NCBI GenBank assembly: GCA_023269455.1
Contig: JAHFTG010000164.1
Span: forward strand, 1-5,523
Source: Opitutaceae bacterium
GTDB taxonomy: Bacteria; Verrucomicrobiota; Verrucomicrobiia; Opitutales; Opitutaceae
Reading direction: 5' to 3'
DNA length: 5,523 bases
Below are positions 1 to 5,523 of the stretch, piece after piece. The stretch's first letter is position 1. Each line of letters starts with the position of its first letter. The position numbers were made by a program, and so were the translations under genes. The notes under the pieces were generated by a model that did not search any database, was not told the origin of the DNA, and was given only the letters and a program-made list of their open reading frames with translations.

Positions 1-899
1 GTTGCTTTTGCTTGAAGATCGAAACCGCACCCATCGTCCTGAATCAAAAGCACCAAGTGAACGCCGTCCTCGTGCAGCCGCACGGTGATGTGCCTGGCTT
101 CGCCGTGACGCAGGGAGTTGCTCACGGCTTCCCGGGCAATTTGAAGGAGGTCGGCAAGCTGCGTTTTGCCCAGACGGGCCTCGGCGGTTTCATCGAGACG
201 CACGTCGAAGGCGACCTCACGATGACCGCCCAGCGTTTCCAAGATCATCGTTAAAGCCGCGCCGAATTCTGTGTGTTGCGTCGTCGGCGTGCGGTTCAGG
301 GATTCAATGTAGCCGCGAATTTCGCGAATGCTGGCATTGAGCAAGGTGAGTCCGCGTTCGAGAAGGGCGTCGGCCTCGGCTGGGGCTTCCGGGCGGTGCT
401 GGCGGGACGATTCAAAGGTGAGCCCGGCGGCGTAGAGCGACTGGATGATGCCATCATGTAGATCGCGGCCGAGGCGGATTTTTTCTTCTAGGGTTTGGTT
501 TGCCAGTAATTGTTGGAGATGGAGGGTTTCCTCGGTGCGGATGCGAGCGTCGCGCTCTCGGGCCAGAGCCTCGGCCTGCGCAACCGTGGTGCGCGCGAGG
601 TGGTCCATTTGGGCGATGTCACTTCGGGTCCTGTCGGGCGAGGCCGGTGCCTCGCGAAGGCGGGAGGGCACGAGTGCCACGACGATGACGGCCACCAGAC
701 TGGTTGCCAGGAGGGCGAGAAAGGCCTTTTGCTGGTCGGTCCGAACGGCTAGGGCGGCCGCCTGCAACGCGGGCGAGGATTCCACTCCAGCCAGATGATC
801 CCGGGTGCGTCGCTGGGCGTGTAACTGAAGGGTGGCGGCGGTGCCGGCGAGCGCGAGCAAGACGAGAGTCAGCACCAGAAGTCGGAGGGGATTGCTCAT
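1..899 (-). CDS. Sensor histidine kinase, NarL/LuxR-partner type (HisKA_3), C-terminus cut off by window edge
   Basis: Reading the minus strand from the ATG at 897-899 gives 299 open codons to the window edge. Residues about 5-25 and 57-78 are hydrophobic membrane segments enclosing only about 30 residues, so there is no recognisable periplasmic sensor domain. Residues 95-140 are charged and probably coiled coil. The H-box is LGRDLHDGIIQSLYA with phospho-acceptor His148, the form typical of HisKA_3 kinases that pair with LuxR-type response regulators. The ATPase N-box is REAVSNSLRHG (Asn261) and the G1 box is DDGCGF (288-293). The window ends just after G1, so the G2 box and perhaps 50-70 residues are missing from view. 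It should autophosphorylate at the inner membrane and pass phosphate to a partner regulator, possibly encoded just beyond the edge. It starts 22 nt after the glycosyltransferase stop, without a clear ribosome site. Family assignment is firm; the signal is unknown. Confidence 0.93.
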   Translation of the reverse strand, partial: MSNPLRLLVLTLVLLALAGTAATLQLHAQRRTRDHLAGVESSPALQAAALAVRTDQQKAFLALLATSLVAVIVVALVPSRLREAPASPDRTRSDIAQMDHLARTTVAQAEALARERDARIRTEETLHLQQLLANQTLEEKIRLGRDLHDGIIQSLYAAGLTFESSRQHRPEAPAEADALLERGLTLLNASIREIRGYIESLNRTPTTQHTEFGAALTMILETLGGHREVAFDVRLDETAEARLGKTQLADLLQIAREAVSNSLRHGEARHITVRLHEDGVHLVLLIQDDGCGFDLQAKA

Positions 900-921
900 C
901 GCGAGGTCTGGTTTCGGTTTA

Positions 922-1887
922 TCACTCCGTCTTTTCCGTGGATTCGGTGATGATCCATGAGGGGCGGCCTTTCACCTCGTAGTAAATACGCCCCAAGTAT
1001 TCACCGAGGATGCCAATGCAGATTAACTGGATGCCACCGATTAACGCGATGGCAATGAGGGTGGTGGCCGGGGCGCAACTTATCCTTGGAATGCCGAAAG
1101 TGAATGGTTGTGGGAAAACGCGTTGAAGAAACACAAACGCCGCCATGCCCAGCGCGCCTATCGTCAGGGCAAATCCCAGATACGGCACAAAGCGCAAGGG
1201 CAGCGTGGAAAACGAGAACACGCCGTCGAGCGCGAGATTGAGTGACTGTCCGAACGTGTAATGGGCCTTTCCGGCGGCGCGTGCGGCGCGTTTGAATACC
1301 AGGTCTTTTTGGCGAAAGCCGACCCAAGTGCGAAGACCGCGCAGGTAGCGGTTGTGTTCGGGGAGGCGGTTGATGGCGTCCACGACTTTGCGGTCGAGCA
1401 GGGCGAAATCACCGGAATCGCGGGGGATGCGGATGGTGGCAAGCCGCTCCATCACGCGGTAAAATCCCCATGCCAGTAGTTTTTTAAGCGCTGGGTCTTG
1501 GCGGCTCTCACGCACGCTATATACCACGTCGTAGCCGTTGAGCCATTCGTTGATGAAGCGGATCAGCTCTTCGGGCGGATCCTGCAAGTCGGCATCGATG
1601 ATGATGGCGGCGTCGCCTCGGGCTTTTTGCAGGCCGGCGGAGACGGCGGCCTGATGGCCGAAATTTCTGGAAAAGGAATAACAGCGCCAGTGCGGATCCG
1701 CCTGTGCCTGTTTTTGTATGAGCGCCCATGTCGCGTCGCGCGAGCCGTCATCAATGCAAACCACCTCGTGCCGACCGGGCCAAGTTTTCGCGGCGGCGGA
1801 GAGTCGTTCGATCAAGATGGGTAACGCGTCCTCTTCGTTAAAACAGGGGACGATGATCGAAATCAGCGGGTCTTCAGGCCTGAGCAT
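922..1887 (-). CDS. GT2-family polyprenyl-phosphate glycosyltransferase (GtrB/ArnC/DPM1-like)
   Basis: This 321-residue protein (counting from the ATG at 1885-1887) has an N-terminal GT-A catalytic domain and a C-terminal membrane anchor. Visible motifs, in numbering from the upstream TTG, are IIVPCFNEE (14-22), the nucleotide-binding DDGSRD (49-54), FSRNFGHQAA (75-84), the metal-binding DADLQDPPEE (101-110), and the segment SGDFALLDRKVV (161-172) common in this subfamily. Two membrane helices lie at about 233-258 and 279-299, followed by LGRIYYEVKGRPSWII, typical of this group. Known members move a sugar from a nucleotide donor to undecaprenyl phosphate on the cytoplasmic face, for modification of lipopolysaccharide, lipids or proteins. 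The sugar cannot be read from sequence. An in-frame TTG at 1894-1896 adds three residues and has a GAGGG about 9 nt upstream, so it is a real alternative start. The gene is followed closely by the histidine kinase and is divergent from metG. Confidence 0.93.
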   Translation of the reverse strand: MLRPEDPLISIIVPCFNEEDALPILIERLSAAAKTWPGRHEVVCIDDGSRDATWALIQKQAQADPHWRCYSFSRNFGHQAAVSAGLQKARGDAAIIIDADLQDPPEELIRFINEWLNGYDVVYSVRESRQDPALKKLLAWGFYRVMERLATIRIPRDSGDFALLDRKVVDAINRLPEHNRYLRGLRTWVGFRQKDLVFKRAARAAGKAHYTFGQSLNLALDGVFSFSTLPLRFVPYLGFALTIGALGMAAFVFLQRVFPQPFTFGIPRISCAPATTLIAIALIGGIQLICIGILGEYLGRIYYEVKGRPSWIITESTEKTE

Positions 1888-1896
1888 AGGGTGCAA

Positions 1897-2031
1897 GTCA
1901 CCAAGCCCTCGAAATTATTGGCATCGGGGCGAGCCTATCCGGGGGCGTTTCGGCGTGTAAAGCTTGGCGTGGCGATCACGACAAATCCTTCGACTTTTGG
2001 CGCGGGCGGCTTTCCTTTGTCCGCTCCGCCC
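1897..2031. other. Divergent intergenic region between the glycosyltransferase and metG
   Basis: This spacer of about 135 nt separates two outward-facing genes and so should hold both of their promoters. Apart from the weak minus-strand candidate listed separately, I see no convincing -35/-10 pair for metG. TTGGCA at 1918-1923 is a good -35 match on the plus strand but has no -10 at the right distance. No T-box features (specifier stem, conserved T-box bulge) or strong hairpin are apparent ahead of metG. The metG reading frame stays open back to 1891, but that stretch has no synthetase-like sequence. Confidence 0.5.
1934..1961 (-). promoter_or_regulatory. Weak candidate sigma70-like promoter for the glycosyltransferase-kinase unit
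   Basis: On the minus strand, TTTACA (plus-strand 1956-1961, 5/6 to TTGACA) is followed after 16 nt by GATAGG (1934-1939, only 3/6 to TATAAT). Transcription would begin about 30-40 nt before the glycosyltransferase start. The -10 match is poor and could easily be chance. Confidence 0.18.
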
Positions 2032-3564
2032 ATGAAGACATTCTACATCACGACCGCGATCGACTATGTGAACGGTTCGCCACACCTAGGCCACGCCTAC
2101 GAAAAGGTGCTGACGGACGTCATTGCACGATTCCGGCGGCTGATGGGTGACAACGTTTACTTCCTCACCGGCGTCGATGAGCACGGCCAAAAAGTCCAGC
2201 AGACCGCCAAAAAACGCGGCATCGATCCGCAGAAATTCTGCGACGAGGTCTCCGGGGAATTCCGCGCCGTCTGCAAAAAACTCAACATCTCCAACGACGA
2301 CTTCATCCGCACTACCGAGGAACGTCATAAAAAAGTCGTCTGCCAGCTCCTCCAGCAGCTCTTCGACAAGGGCGAAATCTACAAGGCCGAATACAAGGGT
2401 TTCTACTCCACGCGGCAGGAGCAGTTTCTCCAGGACAAGGACCGCAATCCCGACGGCCGCTGGCCGGAGATATTCGGCGAGGTCACCGAGATCACCGAGT
2501 CGAACTACTTCTTCAAGCTGCGTTCTTATCAGGACTGGCTCATCGATTTCCTTAAGAAAAACGAAGACTTCGTTTTCCCCCGCTACCGCCAGAAGCAAGT
2601 GCTCGAATTTCTCGCCGAGCCGCTCAACGATCTCTGCATCTCGCGTCCGAAAGAACGTCTCGAATGGGGTATCACGCTGCCGTTCGACGACAACTTCGTC
2701 ACCTACGTGTGGTTCGATGCACTCGTAAACTACTACTCGGCGGTGATCGACAAGCCCGGTCTCTGGCCGGCCGATTTTCACGTCATCGGCAAGGACATCC
2801 TCGTGCCGCCGCACGCGGTTTACTGGCCGATTATGCTGAAGGCCTGCGGACTCGAAGCGCCGAAGTCGCTTCTCGCGCACGGCTGGTGGTCGATCAACGG
2901 CACCAAGATGTCCAAGAGCACGGGAAACTTTGTCGATCCCATCGCGTTCGCCGACCAATACGGCGTGGACGCGCTGCGCTATTTCCTGATCCGCGAGATG
3001 AGCGTGGGCCAGGACAGCGATTTTTCGCTCCAGCAGTTTCTCATTCGCTACAACAGCGAGCTCGCCAACAACCTCGGCAACCTCGTGAACCGCACGCTCA
3101 ACATGACCAACCGGTTCTCCGCTGGTATCGTGCCCGCCGCCGAGGTGTCGGAGGAACCTGAGCAGGCGCTAAAGGCCCTCTGGGAAAAGACCCACGCCGA
3201 AGTCATTCCGCTGTGCGAAGGCTTCCAGTTCCACATCGCGCTGGAGCGCACCTTTGCGTTCATCACCGCGACCAACGCTTACATCGAGACGCGTGCGCCG
3301 TGGAAGCTCGGGAAATCTGCCGAGCCGAAGGATCAGGCGCTCCTAAAAACCTCGCTCGCCACGATGGCCGAGGCGTTGCGTCTCGGCGTGGCGTTGCTGC
3401 CCGCCGTCATGCCCGAGACGACGGTTAAAATTAACGGCGTGCTCGGCTACACGGCCGGCGCGGTCTGGAAGGACGAGCTCGTCTGGGGTGCGCGTCTGAC
3501 CGGCAGCAAGGTTGCCGAGACGGCGATCCTGTTCCCGCGTCCGCAGGTCGAGCCGAAAAGCTGA
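2032..3564 (+). CDS. metG: Methionyl-tRNA synthetase, short form without zinc-knuckle cysteines
   Basis: This 510-residue class I aminoacyl-tRNA synthetase charges tRNA-Met (initiator and elongator) in the cytoplasm. The N-terminus FYITTAIDYVNGSPHLGHAYEKV carries the HIGH signature as HLGH (18-21), followed by FLTGVDEHGQK (44-54). The second signature KMSKS is at 292-296 within WSINGTKMSKSTGN. The anticodon-binding helical domain follows, with NLVNR (350-354; Asn350 and Arg354 align with E. coli Asn391 and Arg395) and RAPW (421-424; Trp424 fits E. coli Trp461). The connective-peptide knuckle, YKGFYSTRQEQFL and onward (121-163), has no cysteines, so no zinc site. There is no C-terminal Trbp111/EMAP-like dimerisation domain. 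The start is the ATG directly before KTFYITTAI; an open upstream extension to 1891 is not family-like. No Shine-Dalgarno is seen. Its stop codon lies inside the first unit of the heptamer array that follows. Confidence 0.97.
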   Translation: MKTFYITTAIDYVNGSPHLGHAYEKVLTDVIARFRRLMGDNVYFLTGVDEHGQKVQQTAKKRGIDPQKFCDEVSGEFRAVCKKLNISNDDFIRTTEERHKKVVCQLLQQLFDKGEIYKAEYKGFYSTRQEQFLQDKDRNPDGRWPEIFGEVTEITESNYFFKLRSYQDWLIDFLKKNEDFVFPRYRQKQVLEFLAEPLNDLCISRPKERLEWGITLPFDDNFVTYVWFDALVNYYSAVIDKPGLWPADFHVIGKDILVPPHAVYWPIMLKACGLEAPKSLLAHGWWSINGTKMSKSTGNFVDPIAFADQYGVDALRYFLIREMSVGQDSDFSLQQFLIRYNSELANNLGNLVNRTLNMTNRFSAGIVPAAEVSEEPEQALKALWEKTHAEVIPLCEGFQFHIALERTFAFITATNAYIETRAPWKLGKSAEPKDQALLKTSLATMAEALRLGVALLPAVMPETTVKINGVLGYTAGAVWKDELVWGARLTGSKVAETAILFPRPQVEPKS

Positions 3565-3588
3565 GAGCTAAGAGGCTAGAGCTGAGAG
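3561..3588 (+). repeat. Left array: four degenerate tandem 7-bp units (CTGAGAG-like)
   Basis: Read in sevens, the sequence is CTGAGAG (3561-3567), CTAAGAG (3568-3574), GCTAGAG (3575-3581) and CTGAGAG (3582-3588). Units 1 and 4 are identical, unit 2 differs at one position, and unit 3 keeps the AGAG end. The metG stop codon TGA (3562-3564) is inside unit 1, so the array begins exactly at the end of the coding region. The opposing array at 3613-3647 is its approximate inverse. Confidence 0.7.
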
Positions 3589-3609
3589 CACGGACGGTAG
3601 CTTCATAAT
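3582..3609 (+). promoter_or_regulatory. Candidate promoter for menF inside the heptamer spacer
   Basis: CATAAT at 3604-3609 matches TATAAT at 5/6 positions and sits in the AT-richer 24-nt core between the two arrays. CTGAGA at 3582-3587 (4/6 to TTGACA) lies 16 nt upstream and is part of the last left-array unit. A transcript would start near 3616, so its leader of about 35 nt would be the right array. The fit is moderate and untested. Confidence 0.28.
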
Positions 3610-3612
3610 CTG

Positions 3613-3647
3613 GCTCTAAGCCCTAGACTCTAGACTATCGACTCAGC
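3613..3647 (-). repeat. Right array: five degenerate tandem 7-bp units in opposite orientation
   Basis: In sevens, the plus strand reads GCTCTAA, GCCCTAG, ACTCTAG, ACTATCG, ACTCAGC. On the minus strand these are GCTGAGT, CGATAGT, CTAGAGT, CTAGGGC and TTAGAGC, related to the left array's CTGAGAG/GCTAGAG units. The array ends 3 nt before the menF ATG. It can pair with the left array: GCTGAG (3560-3565) with CTCAGC (3642-3647), and GGCTAGAGC (3574-3582) with GCTCTAAGCC (3613-3622) with one bulged base. There is no U-run after it, so it is not a standard intrinsic terminator. Confidence 0.65.
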
Positions 3648-3650
3648 ACC

Positions 3651-5069
3651 ATGACCATCCTGCCCATCAATCCCGCCGAGAACGCCTCGCCGGACGCATT
3701 GCGGGCTTTTCTCACGCAGTGTCGCGAGGCGGCACGGCGCGATGGACGGGCGAAGCTCGTGAGCATTTCGCTCGCGGTGGATGCGCTCGATCCGTTGGCC
3801 GTGCTGGAGTCGATTTTTGATCCGGACCAACCGCATTTTTACGCGGAGCGACCGGTGGCCGAGAGCGCGCTGGCCGGAGCGGAAGTGGCGGTCGCGCACA
3901 CCGCGCACGGGCCGGATCGCTTTGCGGCGATCCAGCGGTTCATCGACGAGACGCTCACCCATACCATCGCGGTGGGCGACGTGAATGCCGCGTTTGGCGG
4001 TCCTCATTTTTTTACGGCGTTTACGTTTCTCGACGAGGTTGAGGACGGTGAGCCTTTCCCTTCTGCGCACGTTTTTGTGCCGCGGTGGCAGGTGTCGCGT
4101 GCAGGCGCCACGACTACGGCGGTCGCCAATCTGCTGGTGGCTCCGGATGCCGAGCTCGACGCGCTCGCCGAGCGCGTCTGGCGGGCGCATGCGAAGTTCA
4201 ACGGCTTCCGTTATCACGACCCGGCCTCGGCGTCGCCTGTGGTTGAAAAATCAACGTTGGCGCAACGAGAGGTCGGCGATTATCGCACCGTTGTCGCCCA
4301 GGCCATCGGACGCATCGAAGCAGGGGAGTTTCAAAAAATCGTGCTCGCGCGCGCCATCGATCTCACGGCGTCCGCCCCGCTGCATCCCTTGCGCGTGTTG
4401 AACGGCCTGCGCGAGCGTTTCCCGGATTGCCACGCTTTCTCCGCCGCCAACGGGCGCGGCCACAGTTTCATCGGCGCGTCGCCCGAGCGGCTGGTGCGTG
4501 TGAGCAAAGGCGTGCTCGAAACCGAGGCGCTGGCCGGCTCTGCGCGGCGCGGACTGGGCGCGAGCGAGGACGCGGCGCTGGCCGCCGAACTCCTGCGCAA
4601 CGAAAAAAACCTGCGCGAGCAGCGTCATGTGCTCGATTCCATCGTGCGGCGGTTGTCGCCGCTCGGGCTCAAGTTGGAATACCCGGAAACGCCCGCGCTG
4701 CGCCGCCTCGCCAACGTGCAACATCTCCATACGCCGGTGCGCGCGGTGTTGCCCGACGGTGTGCGCCTGCTCGACGCGCTGGCGCGGCTGCATCCCACGC
4801 CTGCGGTCGGAGGCACGCCACGTGTTGCCGCGGTGCCGGCCATCCGTGCACTCGAAGGGTTTTCGCGAGGGTTGTATGCAGGTGCGCTGGGCTGGATAAA
4901 CGCGCGCGACGGCGGCGAGTTTTTTGTGGGTATCCGCTCTGCGCTGGTCGAGGGCGCGCACGCCCGCGTCTATGCGGGGGCAGGCATCGTGGCGGGTTCC
5001 GAACCGGAAAAAGAATTTGCCGAAACCGAGCTGAAATTTCGAGCCATGCAAGACGCGTTGCTCGGATGA
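3651..5069 (+). CDS. menF: Isochorismate synthase (MenF/EntC family)
   Basis: This 472-residue chorismate-utilising enzyme converts chorismate to isochorismate with Mg2+, the first committed step of classical menaquinone synthesis. The C-terminal chorismate-binding domain spans about 205-470. It carries GEFQKIVLAR with Lys229 (the base that activates water), FIGASPERLV with Glu279, ALAGSARRG (293-301), EKNLREQRHV with Glu323, HLHTPVRA (358-365), HPTPAVGGTPR (381-391) and GAGIVAGSEPEKEFAETELK with Glu458. The spacing Lys229-Glu279-Glu323-Glu458 equals that of E. coli EntC Lys147-Glu197-Glu241-Glu376 as I recall it, so base, acid and metal ligands all appear present. Lys at 229 argues against anthranilate or aminodeoxychorismate synthase. 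The usual HEH around the metal glutamate reads REQ here. MenF versus EntC/DhbC cannot be settled by sequence; no siderophore genes adjoin, so MenF is preferred. It has no Shine-Dalgarno; the heptamer array ends 3 nt before the ATG. Confidence 0.92.
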   Translation: MTILPINPAENASPDALRAFLTQCREAARRDGRAKLVSISLAVDALDPLAVLESIFDPDQPHFYAERPVAESALAGAEVAVAHTAHGPDRFAAIQRFIDETLTHTIAVGDVNAAFGGPHFFTAFTFLDEVEDGEPFPSAHVFVPRWQVSRAGATTTAVANLLVAPDAELDALAERVWRAHAKFNGFRYHDPASASPVVEKSTLAQREVGDYRTVVAQAIGRIEAGEFQKIVLARAIDLTASAPLHPLRVLNGLRERFPDCHAFSAANGRGHSFIGASPERLVRVSKGVLETEALAGSARRGLGASEDAALAAELLRNEKNLREQRHVLDSIVRRLSPLGLKLEYPETPALRRLANVQHLHTPVRAVLPDGVRLLDALARLHPTPAVGGTPRVAAVPAIRALEGFSRGLYAGALGWINARDGGEFFVGIRSALVEGAHARVYAGAGIVAGSEPEKEFAETELKFRAMQDALLG

Positions 5070-5098
5070 CGTCGTTCACGTTTCCTTTAATAAAACCT

Positions 5099-5341
5099 AT
5101 GGCGACGCCAACCGATCAGAATTTTTTGGACTACAAAAAGGCCGAGAAGAAGGCTCTGGAGATCGTCGCGGCCATGAAAGCCACTTCACCCAAGAAGGTG
5201 GACATCGAGCTGGCGCTGCTCGTGGCGATTTTCGAACTCCACAAGGGTTCGCTGCCCGCCGATACGATCGGGGCAATCGTGCAGGGACATCTGAAGCAGA
5301 TCATCCCGCACTACGCTCCGAAAACGCCGGACGGAAAATAA
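5099..5341 (+). CDS. Small helical hypothetical protein, 80 residues
   Basis: I do not recognise this family. From the ATG at 5099-5101 the product starts MATPTDQNFLDYKKAEKKAL and ends in YAPKTPDGK. It has a lysine-rich, strongly helical N-terminal half (about 9-28), then a hydrophobic amphipathic segment (VDIELALLVAIFELHKG, about 34-50) and a second helix (TIGAIVQGHLKQII, about 56-69). There are no cysteines, no signal peptide and no clear membrane span. An in-frame ATG at 5066 would give 91 residues and overlap the menF stop in an ATGA arrangement, allowing translational coupling. I prefer 5099 because the added residues come from an AT-richer stretch that looks intergenic. The gene sits 29 nt after menF and 13 nt before the next start, so it is probably in the same operon. 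Codon pattern and tight spacing support a real gene. Confidence 0.72.
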   Translation: MATPTDQNFLDYKKAEKKALEIVAAMKATSPKKVDIELALLVAIFELHKGSLPADTIGAIVQGHLKQIIPHYAPKTPDGK

Positions 5342-5354
5342 GCGCCACCTTCCG

Positions 5355-5523
5355 ATGAACCCGTCGCCCATGCGTGAGGTCCACTGTGCCGACGCGATTC
5401 CGTGGATGCAGGCGCGGGGCCGGATCGACGGCGCGTGCGCGGTCACATCGTTGCCTGATGTGTCCGAGGTGGGCATGAGCCTGCCGGTGTGGCGCGCGTG
5501 GTTTCTTGGCGCGGTGAGGCTGG
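5355..5523 (+). CDS. Partial gene, N-terminus resembling a class I methyltransferase-like protein of unknown function
   Basis: An open frame of 56 codons runs from the ATG at 5355 to the window edge with no stop. After a short lead, residues 6-20 read MREVHCADAIPWMQA and a later motif is VTSLPDVSE, then LPVWRAWFLGAV. The order 'short strand, acidic AD, helix, then VTSLPD' recalls the G-D-A-L and (V/T)TSPPY motifs of small-molecule and DNA methyltransferases, but Leu-Pro-Asp replaces the catalytic Pro-Pro-Tyr, so amino-methylation is not implied. A second in-frame ATG at 5370 (giving MREVHCADA) is an equally good start. It begins 13 nt after the small gene, in the same direction. No Shine-Dalgarno is seen. 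Coding status is likely; function is a guess because most of the protein lies outside the window. Confidence 0.6.
   Translation, partial: MNPSPMREVHCADAIPWMQARGRIDGACAVTSLPDVSEVGMSLPVWRAWFLGAVRL

Noticed and set aside
12..982. Several plus-strand open frames of 62-117 codons opposite the histidine kinase
   Set aside because: The minus strand encodes H-box, N-box and G1 motifs in one continuous frame, while the plus-strand products are arginine/glycine-rich shadows.
1891..2031. In-frame N-terminal extension of metG by 47 residues, starting opposite the glycosyltransferase 5' end
   Set aside because: The extension has no resemblance to a synthetase N-terminus, which normally begins a few residues before the FYITTA motif. 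It would also use up the whole divergent promoter spacer.
2086..2958. 290-codon open frame antisense to metG
   Set aside because: It lies wholly opposite a strongly conserved gene. Its product is a low-complexity run of valine, glutamate, leucine and arginine with no family character, as expected from the complement of a high-GC coding frame.
3561..3647. Intrinsic terminator for metG formed by the inverted arrays
   Set aside because: The pairing is interrupted, the loop is about 30 nt, and no U-run follows. It could still be an RNA structure, but it does not meet terminator criteria.
3613..3647. CRISPR-like or attachment-site repeat
   Set aside because: Units are 7 bp, degenerate and contiguous, with no spacers, no cas or integrase genes nearby and no tRNA.
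4251..5051. 266-codon open frame antisense to menF
   Set aside because: It is rich in arginine, glutamine and histidine and opposite the conserved chorismate-binding domain, so it is a frame shadow in GC-rich sequence.
5086..5091. TTTAAT as a -10 box for the small gene
   Set aside because: It matches 5/6 but there is no -35-like hexamer at 16-18 nt upstream, and the gene is probably read through from menF.
4427..5341. 304-codon plus-strand frame overlapping menF and running into the small gene
   Set aside because: The part over menF is arginine/alanine-rich shadow. Only the tail from 5066 or 5099 has normal protein composition, so I annotate just that part.

Overview
This is a GC-rich, gene-dense bacterial window with six genes and no mobile element, RNA gene or CRISPR array that I can support. 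Protein character points to Verrucomicrobiota, probably an Opitutaceae-like bacterium: a short methionyl-tRNA synthetase with a cysteine-free knuckle region, an isochorismate synthase, and starts lacking Shine-Dalgarno sequences. This placement is an inference from memory of such proteins, not a database match.

Left part (1-1896, minus strand): a GT2 glycosyltransferase of the GtrB/ArnC/dolichyl-phosphate-mannose-synthase type is followed 22-34 nt later, depending on how it is counted from the gene ends, by a two-transmembrane NarL/LuxR-type sensor histidine kinase whose C-terminal end runs off the window. They look co-transcribed. A spacer of about 135-144 nt separates this unit from the divergent plus-strand genes.

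Right part (2032-5523, plus strand): metG (510-residue methionyl-tRNA synthetase), then an 86-nt spacer filled almost completely by two arrays of degenerate 7-bp units in opposite orientation, then an isochorismate synthase (menF-like), an 80-residue helical protein of unknown function, and the first 56 codons of a gene whose N-terminus resembles the start of a class I methyltransferase domain. The last three genes are tightly spaced (29 and 13 nt) and probably form an operon. MenF feeds chorismate into menaquinone synthesis (or, less likely here, a siderophore). No other men gene is visible, so the pathway genes must lie elsewhere.

Most of the window is ordinary chromosomal housekeeping sequence. 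The item most deserving of a second look is the heptamer-array spacer between metG and menF. The small gene after menF, the partial methyltransferase-like gene and the consistent lack of Shine-Dalgarno sequences are secondary points. I found no clear evidence of a new multi-gene system.
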